The position numbers were made by a program, and so were the translations under genes. The notes under the pieces are model-generated. The model did not search any database. It saw only the letters and a list, made by a program, of their open reading frames with translations, and had not been told where the DNA came from. A DNA stretch of 64,000 bases from CBDHCC01 sp965261015 (lineage in GTDB: Bacteria; Pseudomonadota; Alphaproteobacteria; Sphingomonadales; Sphingomonadaceae): NCBI GenBank assembly GCA_965261015.1, contig CBDHCC010000001.1, forward strand, positions 744,001 through 808,000, read 5' to 3'. Below, piece by piece: positions 31,402-40,982 of the stretch (position 1 is its first letter; every line of letters begins with the position of its first letter).

Positions 31402-33813
31402 TCAGTCCGCCCTCATCGCCTCGGCCGCCAGCGCCTCGGCCTCCATCAGCAAGTCGTCCTCTCCACCTCCGGTCGACACCGTTTCGCGCCCGATCAGGAC
31501 CAGCACGGGCACCGCCAGGGGGCTGACGCGCGGCAGGTCGACATGGACGGCCGTGCTTTCGGCGCGCTCGAGCAGGCGGGCGAGGCGGCCGACATCCGTC
31601 AGCTTCGCGCGCGCGTCGTCCCAGGCGGCGCGGATCAGCAAGTGGTCGGGTTCCCACCTTTGCAGGACGTCGTAGATCAGGTCCGTTGAAAAGGTCACCT
31701 GCCGTCCGGTCTTGCGCTTGCCGGGATGCTGGCGCTCGACCAGTCCACCGATGACGGCGACCTCTCGAAAGGCGCGTTTGAGCAGGTGGGATCGTTCCAC
31801 CCAATCCACGAACTCGGCCTCTAGGATGTCGCCGGACAACAGGCTGATCGGATCGATGATGGGCTTCAGGCAGGTGACGGCGATGGCGTAATCATTCGCC
31901 ACGAACCGGATCGGGTCGAGGCCGCGGGTCTCCATGCGCTTGGTGATCAGCATGCCCAGCGCCTGATGGGCGTTCCAGCCCTCGAACCCGTATACGATCA
32001 GATCGTGCGCGCCGTCGCGCGGAAAGGTCTCCACCAGGATCTGGTCGGGGGCGGGCAGGACCGACCGGCGATCCTGCATCTCCAGCCACTCGCGCACATC
32101 GGGCGGAAAACGGGGCCAGGAAGCACGGTCGTGCAGGAAAACACGCACGCGGTCGGCCAGGCTGGTGGAAAGCGGCATCCGGCTGCCGCCATATTTGGGA
32201 ATGCGCGCGGGTCGGCTGCTCGCTTTCACCTGCAGGTCGGTGTCCTTGATCCCCAGCACTTCCAGGCTCAGGCCCGAGAAAAAGAAGGTATCGCCGGGTT
32301 CCAGCTGGGCTGCGAACCCCTCCTCCACCGTGCCCAGCTTACGCCCGTTCTTGAAACGCACGTCCAAGAGGGCGGCGTCCACGATGATCCCGGCGTTGAG
32401 CCGGTGCTGCGCGGCGAAGCGCGGCTGGGTCAACCGCCACAGCCCGTCCGCGCCTCGCGTCAGGCGACGGAACTTGTCATAGGCTTTCAGCGCATAGCCG
32501 CCGGTGGCGACGAACTGCAGCACGCGGTCGAACACCTCGTCCGTCAAAGCCGAATAGGGCAGCGCGGAGCGCACCTCCGCCTTCATCGCGGCCTCCTCGA
32601 ACGGCTCGGCGCACGCGCAGGCCACCAGATGCTGGGCCAGCACGTCGAGCGCGCCGGGGCGGAAAACATCCGGATCGCGCTCGCCCGCGCTCACCGCGTC
32701 CAGGGCGGCGCGGGCCTCCAGATATTCAAAGCGGTTGCCCGGTACGATCATCGCCTCGGAGGGCTCGTCCAATCGGTGATTGGATCGGCCGATCCGCTGA
32801 AGCAGCCGGGACGAACCCTTGGGCGCCCCCATCTGGACCACACAGTCCACATCTCCCCAATCGACCCCCAGATCGAGGGACGACGTGCAGACCAGGCCGC
32901 GCAGCCGCCCGTCGGCCATCGCGGCCTCAACCTTGCGACGCGCCTCCTTCGACAGGCTGCCGTGGTGCACGCCGATGGGCAGCGTCTGGTCGTTGGCCGT
33001 CCATAGGTCCTGGAAAATCAGCTCGGCAAGCGAGCGGGTGTTCGAGAAGACGAGCGTGGTCCCGTGCGCCTCGATTTCGCGCATGACCTCGGGCGCGGCG
33101 TAGCGGCCGGAATGACCCGACCAGGGGATGCGGTCGCCGGGGATCACGATACGGATATTCGGTTCGGCCCCGGGATCGCCTTCGACCAGGCGAACCGCCT
33201 CGATATCGCCATCGGGTGCCAGCCACGCGCGATAGCCGTCCGGATCGGCCACGGTCGCGGACAGCGCCACGCGCCGCAGATCCGGGGCCAGCGCCGTCAG
33301 CCGCGACAGGGCGAGCGCCAGCAGGTCGCCACGCTTGCCCGTGGCAAAGGCGTGGACCTCGTCGATCACCACCGTCTTCAGGCCGGCGAACAGCGTCGCC
33401 GCGTCCGGGTAGCTCAGCAGCAACGACAGGGATTCCGGCGTCGTCATCAGGATTTGGGGTGGGCGGGTCCGCTGACGCGCCTTGCGGTCGGAAGGGGTGT
33501 CGCCGGTGCGGGTCTCGACCCGGATCGGCAGACCGGCCTCTTCGATCGGACTGAGCAGGTTGCGCTGCACGTCCACCGCCAGCGCCTTGAGGGGCGAGAT
33601 ATAGAGGGTGTGCAGGCCGTCCGCCGGGGCGCGCGCCAGCGCATTCAGAGTGGGCAGGAAACCCGCCAACGTTTTCCCGGCACCGGTCGGGGCCACGAGC
33701 AGCGCGTGCCGCCCCTCCCGCGCCGCGTCGAGAAGCTCGAGTTGGTGTCGCCGAGGGGTCCAGCCCCGGTCCGCGAACCAGGCGGACAATCTGGGGTCGA
33801 GCGTCGCCTCCAC
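31402..33813 (-). CDS. Ligase-associated DNA damage response DEXH-box helicase (Lhr family)
   Basis: 803 residues. Helicase motifs: VAPTGAGKTLAGFLP (Walker A), VIDEVHAF (DEVH), LSATVADPD (motif III), TTLVFSNTRSLAELIFQ and LLQRIGRSNHR (motif VI), then the Lhr winged-helix and core region (LPYSALTDEVFDRVLQFV, YGFEGWNAHQALGMLI). Such helicases are usually encoded with an ATP-dependent DNA ligase, a metallophosphoesterase and an MBL-fold exonuclease. Here the exonuclease gene is 2.4 kb away by start and divergent at 34210, and neither the ligase nor the phosphoesterase is in the window. Probably acts on damaged or branched DNA or RNA-DNA hybrids. Confidence 0.92.
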   Translation of the reverse strand: MEATLDPRLSAWFADRGWTPRRHQLELLDAAREGRHALLVAPTGAGKTLAGFLPTLNALARAPADGLHTLYISPLKALAVDVQRNLLSPIEEAGLPIRVETRTGDTPSDRKARQRTRPPQILMTTPESLSLLLSYPDAATLFAGLKTVVIDEVHAFATGKRGDLLALALSRLTALAPDLRRVALSATVADPDGYRAWLAPDGDIEAVRLVEGDPGAEPNIRIVIPGDRIPWSGHSGRYAAPEVMREIEAHGTTLVFSNTRSLAELIFQDLWTANDQTLPIGVHHGSLSKEARRKVEAAMADGRLRGLVCTSSLDLGVDWGDVDCVVQMGAPKGSSRLLQRIGRSNHRLDEPSEAMIVPGNRFEYLEARAALDAVSAGERDPDVFRPGALDVLAQHLVACACAEPFEEAAMKAEVRSALPYSALTDEVFDRVLQFVATGGYALKAYDKFRRLTRGADGLWRLTQPRFAAQHRLNAGIIVDAALLDVRFKNGRKLGTVEEGFAAQLEPGDTFFFSGLSLEVLGIKDTDLQVKASSRPARIPKYGGSRMPLSTSLADRVRVFLHDRASWPRFPPDVREWLEMQDRRSVLPAPDQILVETFPRDGAHDLIVYGFEGWNAHQALGMLITKRMETRGLDPIRFVANDYAIAVTCLKPIIDPISLLSGDILEAEFVDWVERSHLLKRAFREVAVIGGLVERQHPGKRKTGRQVTFSTDLIYDVLQRWEPDHLLIRAAWDDARAKLTDVGRLARLLERAESTAVHVDLPRVSPLAVPVLVLIGRETVSTGGGEDDLLMEAEALAAEAMRAD

Positions 33814-33845
33814 GCGTCAGGCCCGCAGGGTCGATGGCTCCCGCT

Positions 33846-34115
33846 TCAGCGGCGCGGCGCGTCCTGGCCGGGCACGGTCGGGTCGTTCAGGCGGGGATCG
33901 GGTCCGCCGGGCGAGCGGCCCAGGGACGCCGCGCGACGCTCTTCCTCGATCTCGCGCTCGCTTTCCGCGGCGTAGAGATCCTGACTGCCGCGGTCCGACC
34001 GTGCGACCTCGTGCGGCGTGTCCGCCTGGTTGTTCTTGAACATCGCCCAGGCGATAGCTCCCCCCAGAAGCACCACCCCCAGAATGGCAAATGTGCCCCA
34101 CGCGCCTTCAAACAT
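33846..34115 (-). CDS. Small hypothetical protein with one membrane segment
   Basis: 89 residues. One N-terminal hydrophobic helix (TFAILGVVLLGGAIAWAMF), then a hydrophilic, charged tail with DLYAAESEREIEEERRAASL. Likely an inner-membrane anchor with a cytosolic or periplasmic tail; family not recognised. Sits 32 bases upstream of the helicase on the same strand, so may share its transcript. Confidence 0.7.
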   Translation of the reverse strand: MFEGAWGTFAILGVVLLGGAIAWAMFKNNQADTPHEVARSDRGSQDLYAAESEREIEEERRAASLGRSPGGPDPRLNDPTVPGQDAPRR

Positions 34116-34209
34116 CGATCAATCTCCAAAGCTTTCCGCCACAACGTCTCGGCTGGAGTGGAGGGTCCCGGCGCTTGGCGCAAGGCGGTGCGCGCGCCAT
34201 AGCGAGGCC

Positions 34210-35214
34210 ATGAACATCGCGCCCTGGATCGAACCGCGGCCGGAGGGCATTTACCTGCCCGCCGCCGACGCCTGGATCGACCCGTCCGTGCCCGTGGCCC
34301 GCGCGCTGGTCACCCACGGGCACGCCGATCACGCGCGGGGCGGCCACGGGACCGTCTGGGCGACGCCCGAGACGCTGGCCATCATGGCGGTCCGCTATGG
34401 CGAGGAGCATGGTGCGACGCCCGTCGCGATGGGCGACACGGTCACGATCGGCCCCGTCGCCGCGCGCTTCGTTCCGGCCGGCCATGTGCTGGGATCGGCG
34501 CAGATCGTGATGGAGCAGGACGGCGTCACCGTCGTGGCCTCCGGAGACTACAAACGGCGCGCGGACCCCACCTGCGCGCCCTTCGTGCCGGTGCCGTGCG
34601 ACGTGTTCATCACGGAAGCGACGTTCGGACTGCCGGTCTTTCGCCACCCCTCCACGCCGTCCGAGATGCGCAAGGTGGTGGACACCCTGGCGGCGAACCC
34701 CGACCGCTGCGTCCAGATCGGTGCCTATGCGCTGGGCAAGGCGCAGCGGGTAATCGCGGAGCTGCGTGCGCTGGGCTGGGACGCGCCGGTCTTCCTGCAC
34801 GGCGCGATGCAGCGGCTGTGCGCGCTCTACGAGGCATGGGGCGTGCCCTTGGGCGAGCTGAGGCTGGTGGCGGACGCCACGAAGGACGAGATGCGCGGGC
34901 AGGTCGTCCTGTCGCCCCCGTCCACTCTCAACGATCGCTGGTCACGTCGCCTGCCCGACCCGATCAGCGCGATGGCGTCCGGCTGGATGACCGTGCGCCA
35001 GCGTGCGCGGCAAAAGAACGTGGAGCTGCCGCTGGTCGTGTCGGACCACGCCGACTGGACGGAACTGACCGACACGATCCTGGAGTTGAAGCCCAGGGAG
35101 GTCTGGGTGACCCACGGCCGCGAGGACGCTCTCGTCCACTGGTGCGCCACCCGCCAGATCAAGGCGCGCGCGCTGGCCTTGGTGGGCCGCGAGGACGACG
35201 AGGGGGAGGGTTAG
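34210..35214 (+). CDS. Ligase-associated DNA damage response exonuclease (MBL fold)
   Basis: 334 residues from ATG 34210. The metallo-beta-lactamase motif VTHGHADHARGG (HxHxDH) is present, followed by PAGHVLGSAQI and VVASGDYKRRADPTCAPF and a late VVSDHADW, as in beta-CASP-type nucleases. The family is the exonuclease component of the ligase-associated repair module. It is divergent from the small membrane gene and the helicase. An upstream open stretch exists but lacks similarity; the N-terminus APWIEPRPEGIYLPAADAWI is the family start. Confidence 0.92.
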   Translation: MNIAPWIEPRPEGIYLPAADAWIDPSVPVARALVTHGHADHARGGHGTVWATPETLAIMAVRYGEEHGATPVAMGDTVTIGPVAARFVPAGHVLGSAQIVMEQDGVTVVASGDYKRRADPTCAPFVPVPCDVFITEATFGLPVFRHPSTPSEMRKVVDTLAANPDRCVQIGAYALGKAQRVIAELRALGWDAPVFLHGAMQRLCALYEAWGVPLGELRLVADATKDEMRGQVVLSPPSTLNDRWSRRLPDPISAMASGWMTVRQRARQKNVELPLVVSDHADWTELTDTILELKPREVWVTHGREDALVHWCATRQIKARALALVGREDDEGEG

Positions 35215-35237
35215 CGCACCCGTCGCCCCATCACGGC

Positions 35238-35645
35238 TTACTGCGGCTGCGCGACCTGCGCCTGCTGGCCGTCGCCTTCCGGGGCGGCAAGGATGTCGCG
35301 GATCACGGTGCCTTTGTCGGTCACGGTCGTGTCCGGATCGCCCACGGTCGAGCGGATGCCGGGCGTCACTTCGCTCGCCCCGGCGCGTTCGAGCAGGCCC
35401 CGTTCGGCCGCCGAGCGCGCCGCCTCTCCCCCGAACATCGCCTCGAGCGCCTGGTAGCCGGCGGACCCCTGGGTCGTGGGCGTGCCGGGTGCCGGCGGCC
35501 GCAGGGAGAAATCAGGCGGGATGACCAGCGGCGCGGTGCGACTGACCGCGAACTCGTCCGGCCGGTCCCGGTTCAAGACGCCGCCGCCGCCGCCACACCC
35601 GGCGAGAAGAGGAAGGAGGGCCAGCGCCCCCGCGATCTTACGCAT
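35238..35645 (-). CDS. DUF3035 lipoprotein (BamF-like)
   Basis: 135 residues. The lipobox ALLPLLAGC gives a lipid-anchored Cys17. The motif LNRDRPDEFAVSRTAPLVIP with PPDFSLRPPAPG is the DUF3035 signature; a Caulobacter member is the outer-membrane assembly subunit BamF. It follows lspA, whose product would cleave its signal peptide, and overlaps lspA by eight bases. Periplasmic/outer membrane. Confidence 0.88.
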   Translation of the reverse strand: MRKIAGALALLPLLAGCGGGGGVLNRDRPDEFAVSRTAPLVIPPDFSLRPPAPGTPTTQGSAGYQALEAMFGGEAARSAAERGLLERAGASEVTPGIRSTVGDPDTTVTDKGTVIRDILAAPEGDGQQAQVAQPQ

Positions 35646-36147
35646 TCGTCGTCTCCACCTTGGCCTTGTTCGGCGCGAACAGCGCGCGGACGAGCAGGAT
35701 CACCACGCCGATCGTTATAGCGGCGTCGGCCAGATTGAAAATGTAGAAGGGCCGCCACTGGCCGAAATGCAGGTCGGCATAGTCGATGACATAACCCAGG
35801 CGCGCCCGGTCGACGATATTGCCGACAGCCCCGCCCAGCACCAGCGCCAGCGCCGCCACTTCGCCGCGCACCCGTTCGCGCCACAGCCACACGGCCACGC
35901 CGGCACCGATCGCTACGGTCAGCGCCACCAGCGCCCAGCGCGCCGCCCCGCTGGACTGGAGAAAGCCGAGCGAGATGCCGCGGTTCTCGACATAATTGAA
36001 GGCGAAGACCGGCACGACCTCGATCGTGCGGACCAGCCGCAACTCGATCGGGCCGACCAGCACCCATTTGATCGCCTGGTCCAGGACCGCGATGAGCGCC
36101 GCCAGGCCGTAGCCGAAGGCGCGGTGATGGCGAAGGGGCGGGGTCAC
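35638..36147 (-). CDS. lspA: Lipoprotein signal peptidase
   Basis: 169 residues from GTG 36147, which overlaps the ileS stop (GTGA). Four membrane segments. The aspartic protease pair is present: GNIVDRARLGYVIDY and FNLADAAITIG (N-x-x-D and F-N-x-A-D). It cleaves prolipoproteins in the inner membrane after Lgt. ileS-lspA coupling is a classical arrangement. Open sequence upstream is part of ileS. Confidence 0.95.
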   Translation of the reverse strand: MTPPLRHHRAFGYGLAALIAVLDQAIKWVLVGPIELRLVRTIEVVPVFAFNYVENRGISLGFLQSSGAARWALVALTVAIGAGVAVWLWRERVRGEVAALALVLGGAVGNIVDRARLGYVIDYADLHFGQWRPFYIFNLADAAITIGVVILLVRALFAPNKAKVETTNA

Positions 36148-37570
36148 AGAGCCGTCACCACGGCGGCGCAGCGGTCGCACAGCGCCCCATCCGCCTCGAC
36201 GCTGGGGAGGTGTCGCCAACAGCGGCCGCACTTCGCCTTTTCGGTGCGCTCCACCGACAGGGTGGCCCCGTCCTTGACCTCCGACACGATGAACAGTTCG
36301 GCCAGGTCGTCGGCCGGCAGCGGCAGTTCGGCGGTGGGCAGGGTCACTTCAGCCTCCAGCGAGGATCGGATCGCCTTGCCGCGTCGCATCGGCTCGATCG
36401 CTTCCGTCACGTGCTCGCGCGCGGCCAGCAGCCGGTCCCAGCGTTCCCGCAGAGCGTCGTCCCGCCAAGACGGGTCGATGGCCGGCCAGACCTCCAGATG
36501 GACGGACGGTGCGTCGGGGCGGCGCGTGCCCCAGACCTCCTCCGCGGTGAAGGGGATCACTGGCGCGGCCCAGCGCACCAGCGCGTGCCAGAGTGTGTCG
36601 AGCACGAGCAGATACGCCCGGCGCGTCGGGCTGTCGGGCGCGTCGCAATAGAGCACGTCCTTGCGAACATCGAAGAACAGGGCGGACAGGTCGATATTGG
36701 CGAAATCGAGCAGCGCGCGGGTGTAGCGGGAAAAGGCGAAGTCGCCGACCGCCGCGCGTAGCTCCCCATCCAGCACGGCCAGCCGGTGCAGGATGTAGCG
36801 TTCCAGTTCCGGCATGGCGGCCGCATCCACCGGCGCGCCGTCCCAGCCGTTCAGCGCACCCAGCAGGTAGCGGAAGGTGTTGCGGAGCTTGCGATAGCCG
36901 TCGGACGCGCCGGCCAGCACCTCCGGCCCGACCTTCTGGTCGTCGAAGCTGTCGGTGCTGGCTATCCACAGGCGCAGGATGTCCGCGCCGCTCGTCTCCA
37001 TCACCTTCAGCGGGTCGACGACGTTGCCGGACGACTTGGACATCTTGCGGCCCTGGCCGTCCAGCGTGAAACCGTGGGTGGCCGCCGCCCTGTAGGGCGC
37101 GACACCTCGCGTGCCGCAGGACTCCAGCAGCGACGACTGGAACCAGCCGCGATGCTGGTCGGAGCCTTCCAGCACCAGGTCGGCACGGGTGGCACCGAAG
37201 CGCGCCCCGGTCACGAAGGCGTGAGTGCAGCCGCTGTCGAACCAGACGTCGAGAATGTCCTGGACGGGTTCCCACTCCGCCAGGTCGCGGTCGGGGCCGA
37301 GGAAGGCGGCATGGTCGGCCGTGAACCACGCGTCCGCGCCCTGTTCGGCGAAGGCGGCCAGAATCCGCTCGTTCACGTCCGCGTCCTGCAGTCGCTCGCC
37401 GGTGCGGCGGTGGAGGTAGAAGGCGATCGGCACGCCCCAGGCGCGCTGGCGAGAGATCACCCAGTCGGGGCGGGCCTCCACCATCGAGCGGATGCGGTTG
37501 ACCGAGCGGGCGGGCAGCCAGCGGACGGTGTCGATGGCGGCGAGGGCGCGCTGGCGGAGGGTGTCTTCTA

Positions 37571-37599
37571 CTCCCCTCCCTTCTGGTCAGGGAGGGGAG
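37571..37599. repeat. GC-rich palindrome inside ileS at the frameshift
   Basis: CTCCCCTCCC (37571-37580) and GGGAGGGGAG (37590-37599) are perfect reverse complements with a 9-base loop. It resembles the arms of the element at 53418-53540 and the hairpin at 55217. If the native codons are GAC AAG ... GAA GAC ACC, the extra sequence is 34 bases, which is not a multiple of three and explains the frame change. Confidence 0.7.
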
Positions 37600-38027
37600 G
37601 TGCTTGTCCATCCCGATAAACCACTGCGACGTCGCGCGGAAGATGACCTTGGCCTTGGACCGCCAGGAGTGGGGGTAGGAGTGGGGGTAGTCCGCGCTCG
37701 CCGCCACCAGCGCGCCGGCGTCGCTGAGTGCGGTACAGATCGGGCCGTCGGGGGCGTTGAACTTCGGATTGATGACCGACCCCTCGCCCCCCAGCCACGG
37801 CCAGTCGGCGCGATACCGCCCGTCGCCCTCCACCGCGAAGACGGGGTGGAGGCCGTGGGCGGCGCACAGCAGGAAGTCATCCTCGCCATGGTCGGGCGAC
37901 ATGTGGACCAGCCCGGTGCCCGCGTCCGTGGTGACGAAGTCGCCGGGAAGGAACGGGCGGGGTTCCGCGAAGAAGCCGCCGAGGTGGTGCATGGGGTGGC
38001 GGGCGATGGTGCCGGCGAGTTCAGCGC

Positions 38028-38296
38028 CACTATATCTTGTACGCCGATCTACCTTTCCGTCACTGAAGCCGACGCCAACCTCTACGAAGTGGGGCTTCGA
38101 TCCGGCGAGGTCGGAGACGTTAATCTTGTCAGCGCAGGCATTTAGCCGATCGATAAACGTCTCTCTAAGCGCAGCAGCAATCAAGTAGCGTCGGCCGTAA
38201 TTCTTTAAGCCAGATTCAAACAGCCGCTCTTGTATGTCGGATACAACTTGAGCCGGATCAGTCGCGTCATCTGGAATGTGGCAGTCAGGGAGGAGT
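38028..38296 (-). other. AT-richer patch inside ileS
   Basis: About 265 bases at roughly 50% GC inside a gene of about 70%. It stays in frame and encodes LPDCHIPDDATDPAQVV through KVDRRTRYSG, between EEVEYELIE and AELAGTIARHPM, i.e. within the editing (CP1) domain region. Codon use differs clearly from both sides. Could be a recombined segment or an insertion. Confidence 0.5.
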
Positions 38297-39116
38297 TCGA
38301 TGAGCTCGTATTCCACCTCCTCCCCATAGGCGATCGCCTGGTTCACCGGGATCGTCCACGGCGTCGTCGTCCACACCACCGCGTGCGCGCCGATCAGCTC
38401 CTTGATTGGCGAGTCCGTAATCTCGAACGCCACGTCGATCTGGGTGGACGTGATGTCCTCATACTCCACCTCCGCCTCGGCAAGCGCGGTCTGTTCGACC
38501 GGCGACCACATCACAGGTTTGGCCCCGCGATAGACCTGGCCGCTGTCGGCGAACTTGTAGAGCTCGCGCAGGATCGCCGCTTCGGCCGCGAAGTTCATGG
38601 TGAGGTAGGGGTCGTCCCAGTCGCCCAGCACGCCCAGCCGCTCGAACTGCGGGCGCTGCACGGCCACCCACTTCTCCGCGTAGGCGCGACATTCGGCGCG
38701 GAACTCGGCGGCGGGCACCTCGTCCTTGGAGCGTTTCGCCTTGCGGTACGCCTCCTCGACCTTCCACTCGATCGGCAGGCCGTGGCAGTCCCAGCCGGGC
38801 ACGAAGGGCGCGTCCTTGCCCAACAGGCTCTGGGTGCGGACGACCAGGTCCTTCAGCACCTTGTTGAGCGCGTGGCCGATGTGGATGTCGCCATTGGCGT
38901 AGGGCGGGCCGTCGTGGAGAAGGAAGCGCTCGGCCCCGGCCCGCGCCCGGCGCAGCTGACCGTAGAGGTCGTCGGCCTGCCAGCGCGCCAGGATTGCCGG
39001 CTCCTTCGCCGCCAGCCCGGCCTTCATCGGGAAGTCGGTGGTCGGCAGGAAGACCGTGTTTTTGTAATCGGGCGCGTCGCTCATCGCCCGGCCCTTAGCC
39101 GGGTGGGGCGGGGGCG

Positions 39117-40052
39117 TCACCCTCGCTCGTCGCCGGCCAGCACGGCGCGCGCCTGCTCGCAGTCGCGCTCCATCTGCCGGACGAGCGCGTCCAGATCGTC
39201 GAACCGCGCCTCCGGCCGCAGAAAGCGGTGGAACTCGATCGCCAGCTCCTGGCCGTACAGATCCTCATCGAAGTCGAAGAGGAAGGTTTCCAGCCCCTCG
39301 ACCGGCGGCTGGAACTGCGGGCGGACACCGACATTGGCGGCGCCCGGCACAACCCGCCCGTCGGGCAGCCGCGCGCGCGCGGCGTAGATGCCGAAGCGCG
39401 GCCGCTGGTAACTGCCCAGCGCCATGTTGGCGGTGGGATAGCCGATCGTGCGACCGCGCGCGTCGCCGTGCACGACCTCGGCCAGGATGGTGAAGGGCCG
39501 GGTGAGCAGGTGGGTGGCGGCCAGGCAGTCGCCCGCCGTCAGCGCGTCGCGGATGCGGCTGGACGACACCGGCTCGCCCCCGTCCTCCACCGGCCCGACG
39601 GCGCGGGCCGACAGGCCGTGATCGGCCCCGACCCGCCGCAGGACCCCCACCGTGCCGCCGCGGTTCGCGCCGAAGGTGAAGTCTTCGCCCGTCACCACGC
39701 CCGCCGCTCCGATCCGGTCGACCAGCCGGTCGATCACGAACGTCTCCGCCGTCAGCCGCGACAGGTCGGCGTCGAAGGGGAAGACAAGCATCGCGTCAGC
39801 GCCCGCCGCCTCGAACAACGCCTCCCGCTGATCCAGCGTCGTCAGGCGAAAGGGGGGCAGGTCGGGGCGGAAATGGCGCACCGGATGGGGATCGAAAGTC
39901 GCGATCAGCGCCGGCCGGCCCTCTTCGCGCGCCCAGTCGATCGCCGCGCGCGCGACGGCCTGATGGCCCTGGTGAAAACCGTCGAAATTGCCCAGCGCCA
40001 CGATCGCCCCGCGCCACCGGTCCGGCAGCCGGTCCGTCGCCCACAGCTTCAC
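39117..40052 (-). CDS. ribF: Bifunctional riboflavin kinase / FAD synthetase
   Basis: 311 residues from GTG 40052, overlapping the folA stop (GTGA). The N-terminal FAD synthetase has GNFDGFHQGHQAV and the SSSRIRDAL (S-S-T/S-x-I-R) motif; the C-terminal riboflavin kinase has GRTIGYPTANM and EFHRFLRPEARFDDLDAL. It converts riboflavin to FMN and FAD. Part of the folA-ribF-ileS-lspA run; ileS starts 33 bases downstream. Confidence 0.95.
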   Translation of the reverse strand: MKLWATDRLPDRWRGAIVALGNFDGFHQGHQAVARAAIDWAREEGRPALIATFDPHPVRHFRPDLPPFRLTTLDQREALFEAAGADAMLVFPFDADLSRLTAETFVIDRLVDRIGAAGVVTGEDFTFGANRGGTVGVLRRVGADHGLSARAVGPVEDGGEPVSSSRIRDALTAGDCLAATHLLTRPFTILAEVVHGDARGRTIGYPTANMALGSYQRPRFGIYAARARLPDGRVVPGAANVGVRPQFQPPVEGLETFLFDFDEDLYGQELAIEFHRFLRPEARFDDLDALVRQMERDCEQARAVLAGDERG

Positions 40053-40537
40053 GGACCCAGCACCGCGGGTTCCAACGTGACGAAGGCGAAGGCGGGCCGG
40101 TCGCCATCGCCGCGATGCTCTTCCCGCTCGACTTCGCGCCAATGGGCGGGGGGGAAGTCCGGCAGCAGGGTGTCGCCGGGAAAGGGGCGGTGGATGTGCG
40201 TCAGCTCGATGCGGTCGGCGTGGGGCAGCGCCTCGTCGATCACGCCCGCCCCGCCGATCACGCAGGCGTCCGGTCCGGCCATGGCCAGCGCGTGCTCCAG
40301 CGAGTGGGCGTGCTCCGCGCCCCAGTCGAACCAGTTCTTGTTGCGCGACAGGACCAGGTGGCGGCGGCCGGGCAGACGGCCGGGCAGGCTGTCCCAGGTG
40401 CGCCGGCCCATGATGAGCGGCCGGCCCATCGTGATCCGCTTGAACCGCGCCAGATCGGCCGGCAGGTGCCAGGGCAGGCCGCCATCGCGACCGATCACGC
40501 CGTTGCTGGCGCGGGCGACCACGATCGTCACGGGCAT
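40049..40537 (-). CDS. folA: Dihydrofolate reductase
   Basis: 162 residues, usual length. Reduces dihydrofolate to THF with NADPH. VVARASNGVIGRDGGLPWHLPADL, split here as the substrate and Met20-loop region, is followed by MGRRTWDSLPGR (NADPH site) and CVIGGAGVIDEAL. Works with ThyA (encoded at 49062), which makes dihydrofolate. Overlaps ribF. Confidence 0.96.
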   Translation of the reverse strand: MPVTIVVARASNGVIGRDGGLPWHLPADLARFKRITMGRPLIMGRRTWDSLPGRLPGRRHLVLSRNKNWFDWGAEHAHSLEHALAMAGPDACVIGGAGVIDEALPHADRIELTHIHRPFPGDTLLPDFPPAHWREVEREEHRGDGDRPAFAFVTLEPAVLGP

Positions 40538-40619
40538 GGGCGTGTGGTCCGAGGCACGGGCAGCGCCATAGCGGGATCGGCGGCCGCGGGAAACGGCGCG
40601 GCGGGGTGCGGCCGGTCGC

Positions 40620-40982
40620 TCACAGCGCCAGCAGGACCGCCGCGATCCACCGGCCCTCCTGACGCAGCAGCGACCAGGCGCGCGCGGCGGCCCGGCTGTC
40701 CATCGCCTCCAGCCCGATGTCGCGCGCGGCCAGCGTCTCGCGGAACAGGGTGTCGGGCTGGACCAGCGCGGGGCCGGTGCCCAGCAGCAGGATTTCCGGC
40801 GGCGGATCGATGAGGAGGGCGGGCTCGACCGCCGACAGGCTCAGCGGGCCGTCGAACGCGGCGGCGCTGTCCGGAGTCAGGATCAGGCCGCTCTCGAACA
40901 CCGCGTCGCCGACCAGGAAGGCGCGGCCGCGAAGGCCGGTGACCACCGGGCCGGTGCCGCCGCCTTCTTGCCGCAACTCCAT
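40620..40982 (-). CDS. Mth938-like domain protein
   Basis: 120 residues. The Mth938/NDUFAF3-like fold is visible in AVFESGLILTPDSAAAFDG, PEILLLGTGPALVQP and RDIGLEAMDSRAAARAWSLL. Function in bacteria unclear; a link to membrane-protein or respiratory complex assembly is only inferred from the mitochondrial relative. The start codon abuts the secF stop (TGATG), in the yajC-secD-secF-Mth938 order usual for alphaproteobacteria. Confidence 0.88.
   Translation of the reverse strand: MELRQEGGGTGPVVTGLRGRAFLVGDAVFESGLILTPDSAAAFDGPLSLSAVEPALLIDPPPEILLLGTGPALVQPDTLFRETLAARDIGLEAMDSRAAARAWSLLRQEGRWIAAVLLAL

Larger units (their letters stand above)
36144..39084 (-). pseudogene. ileS: Isoleucine--tRNA ligase, frameshifted as sequenced
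   Basis: Class I synthetase of about 970 residues, in two frames. The upstream part (start 39084, MSDAPDYKNTVFLP) contains the HIGH motif GDIHIGHALNK and the editing domain. The downstream part contains RPDWVISRQRAWGVP, the KMSKS motif RKMSKSSGNVVDP and a C-terminal zinc ribbon (CGRC...CDRC). One base too many lies between about 37604 and 37565, at a perfect 10-bp GC palindrome (37571-37599): the first frame runs into unrelated sequence, the second opens there with LRQRALAAIDTVRWLPA. Because ileS is essential, this is either a sequencing error in the hairpin, a true lesion with a second ileS elsewhere, or a frameshifted translation. Every motif on both sides is intact. Confidence 0.85.
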
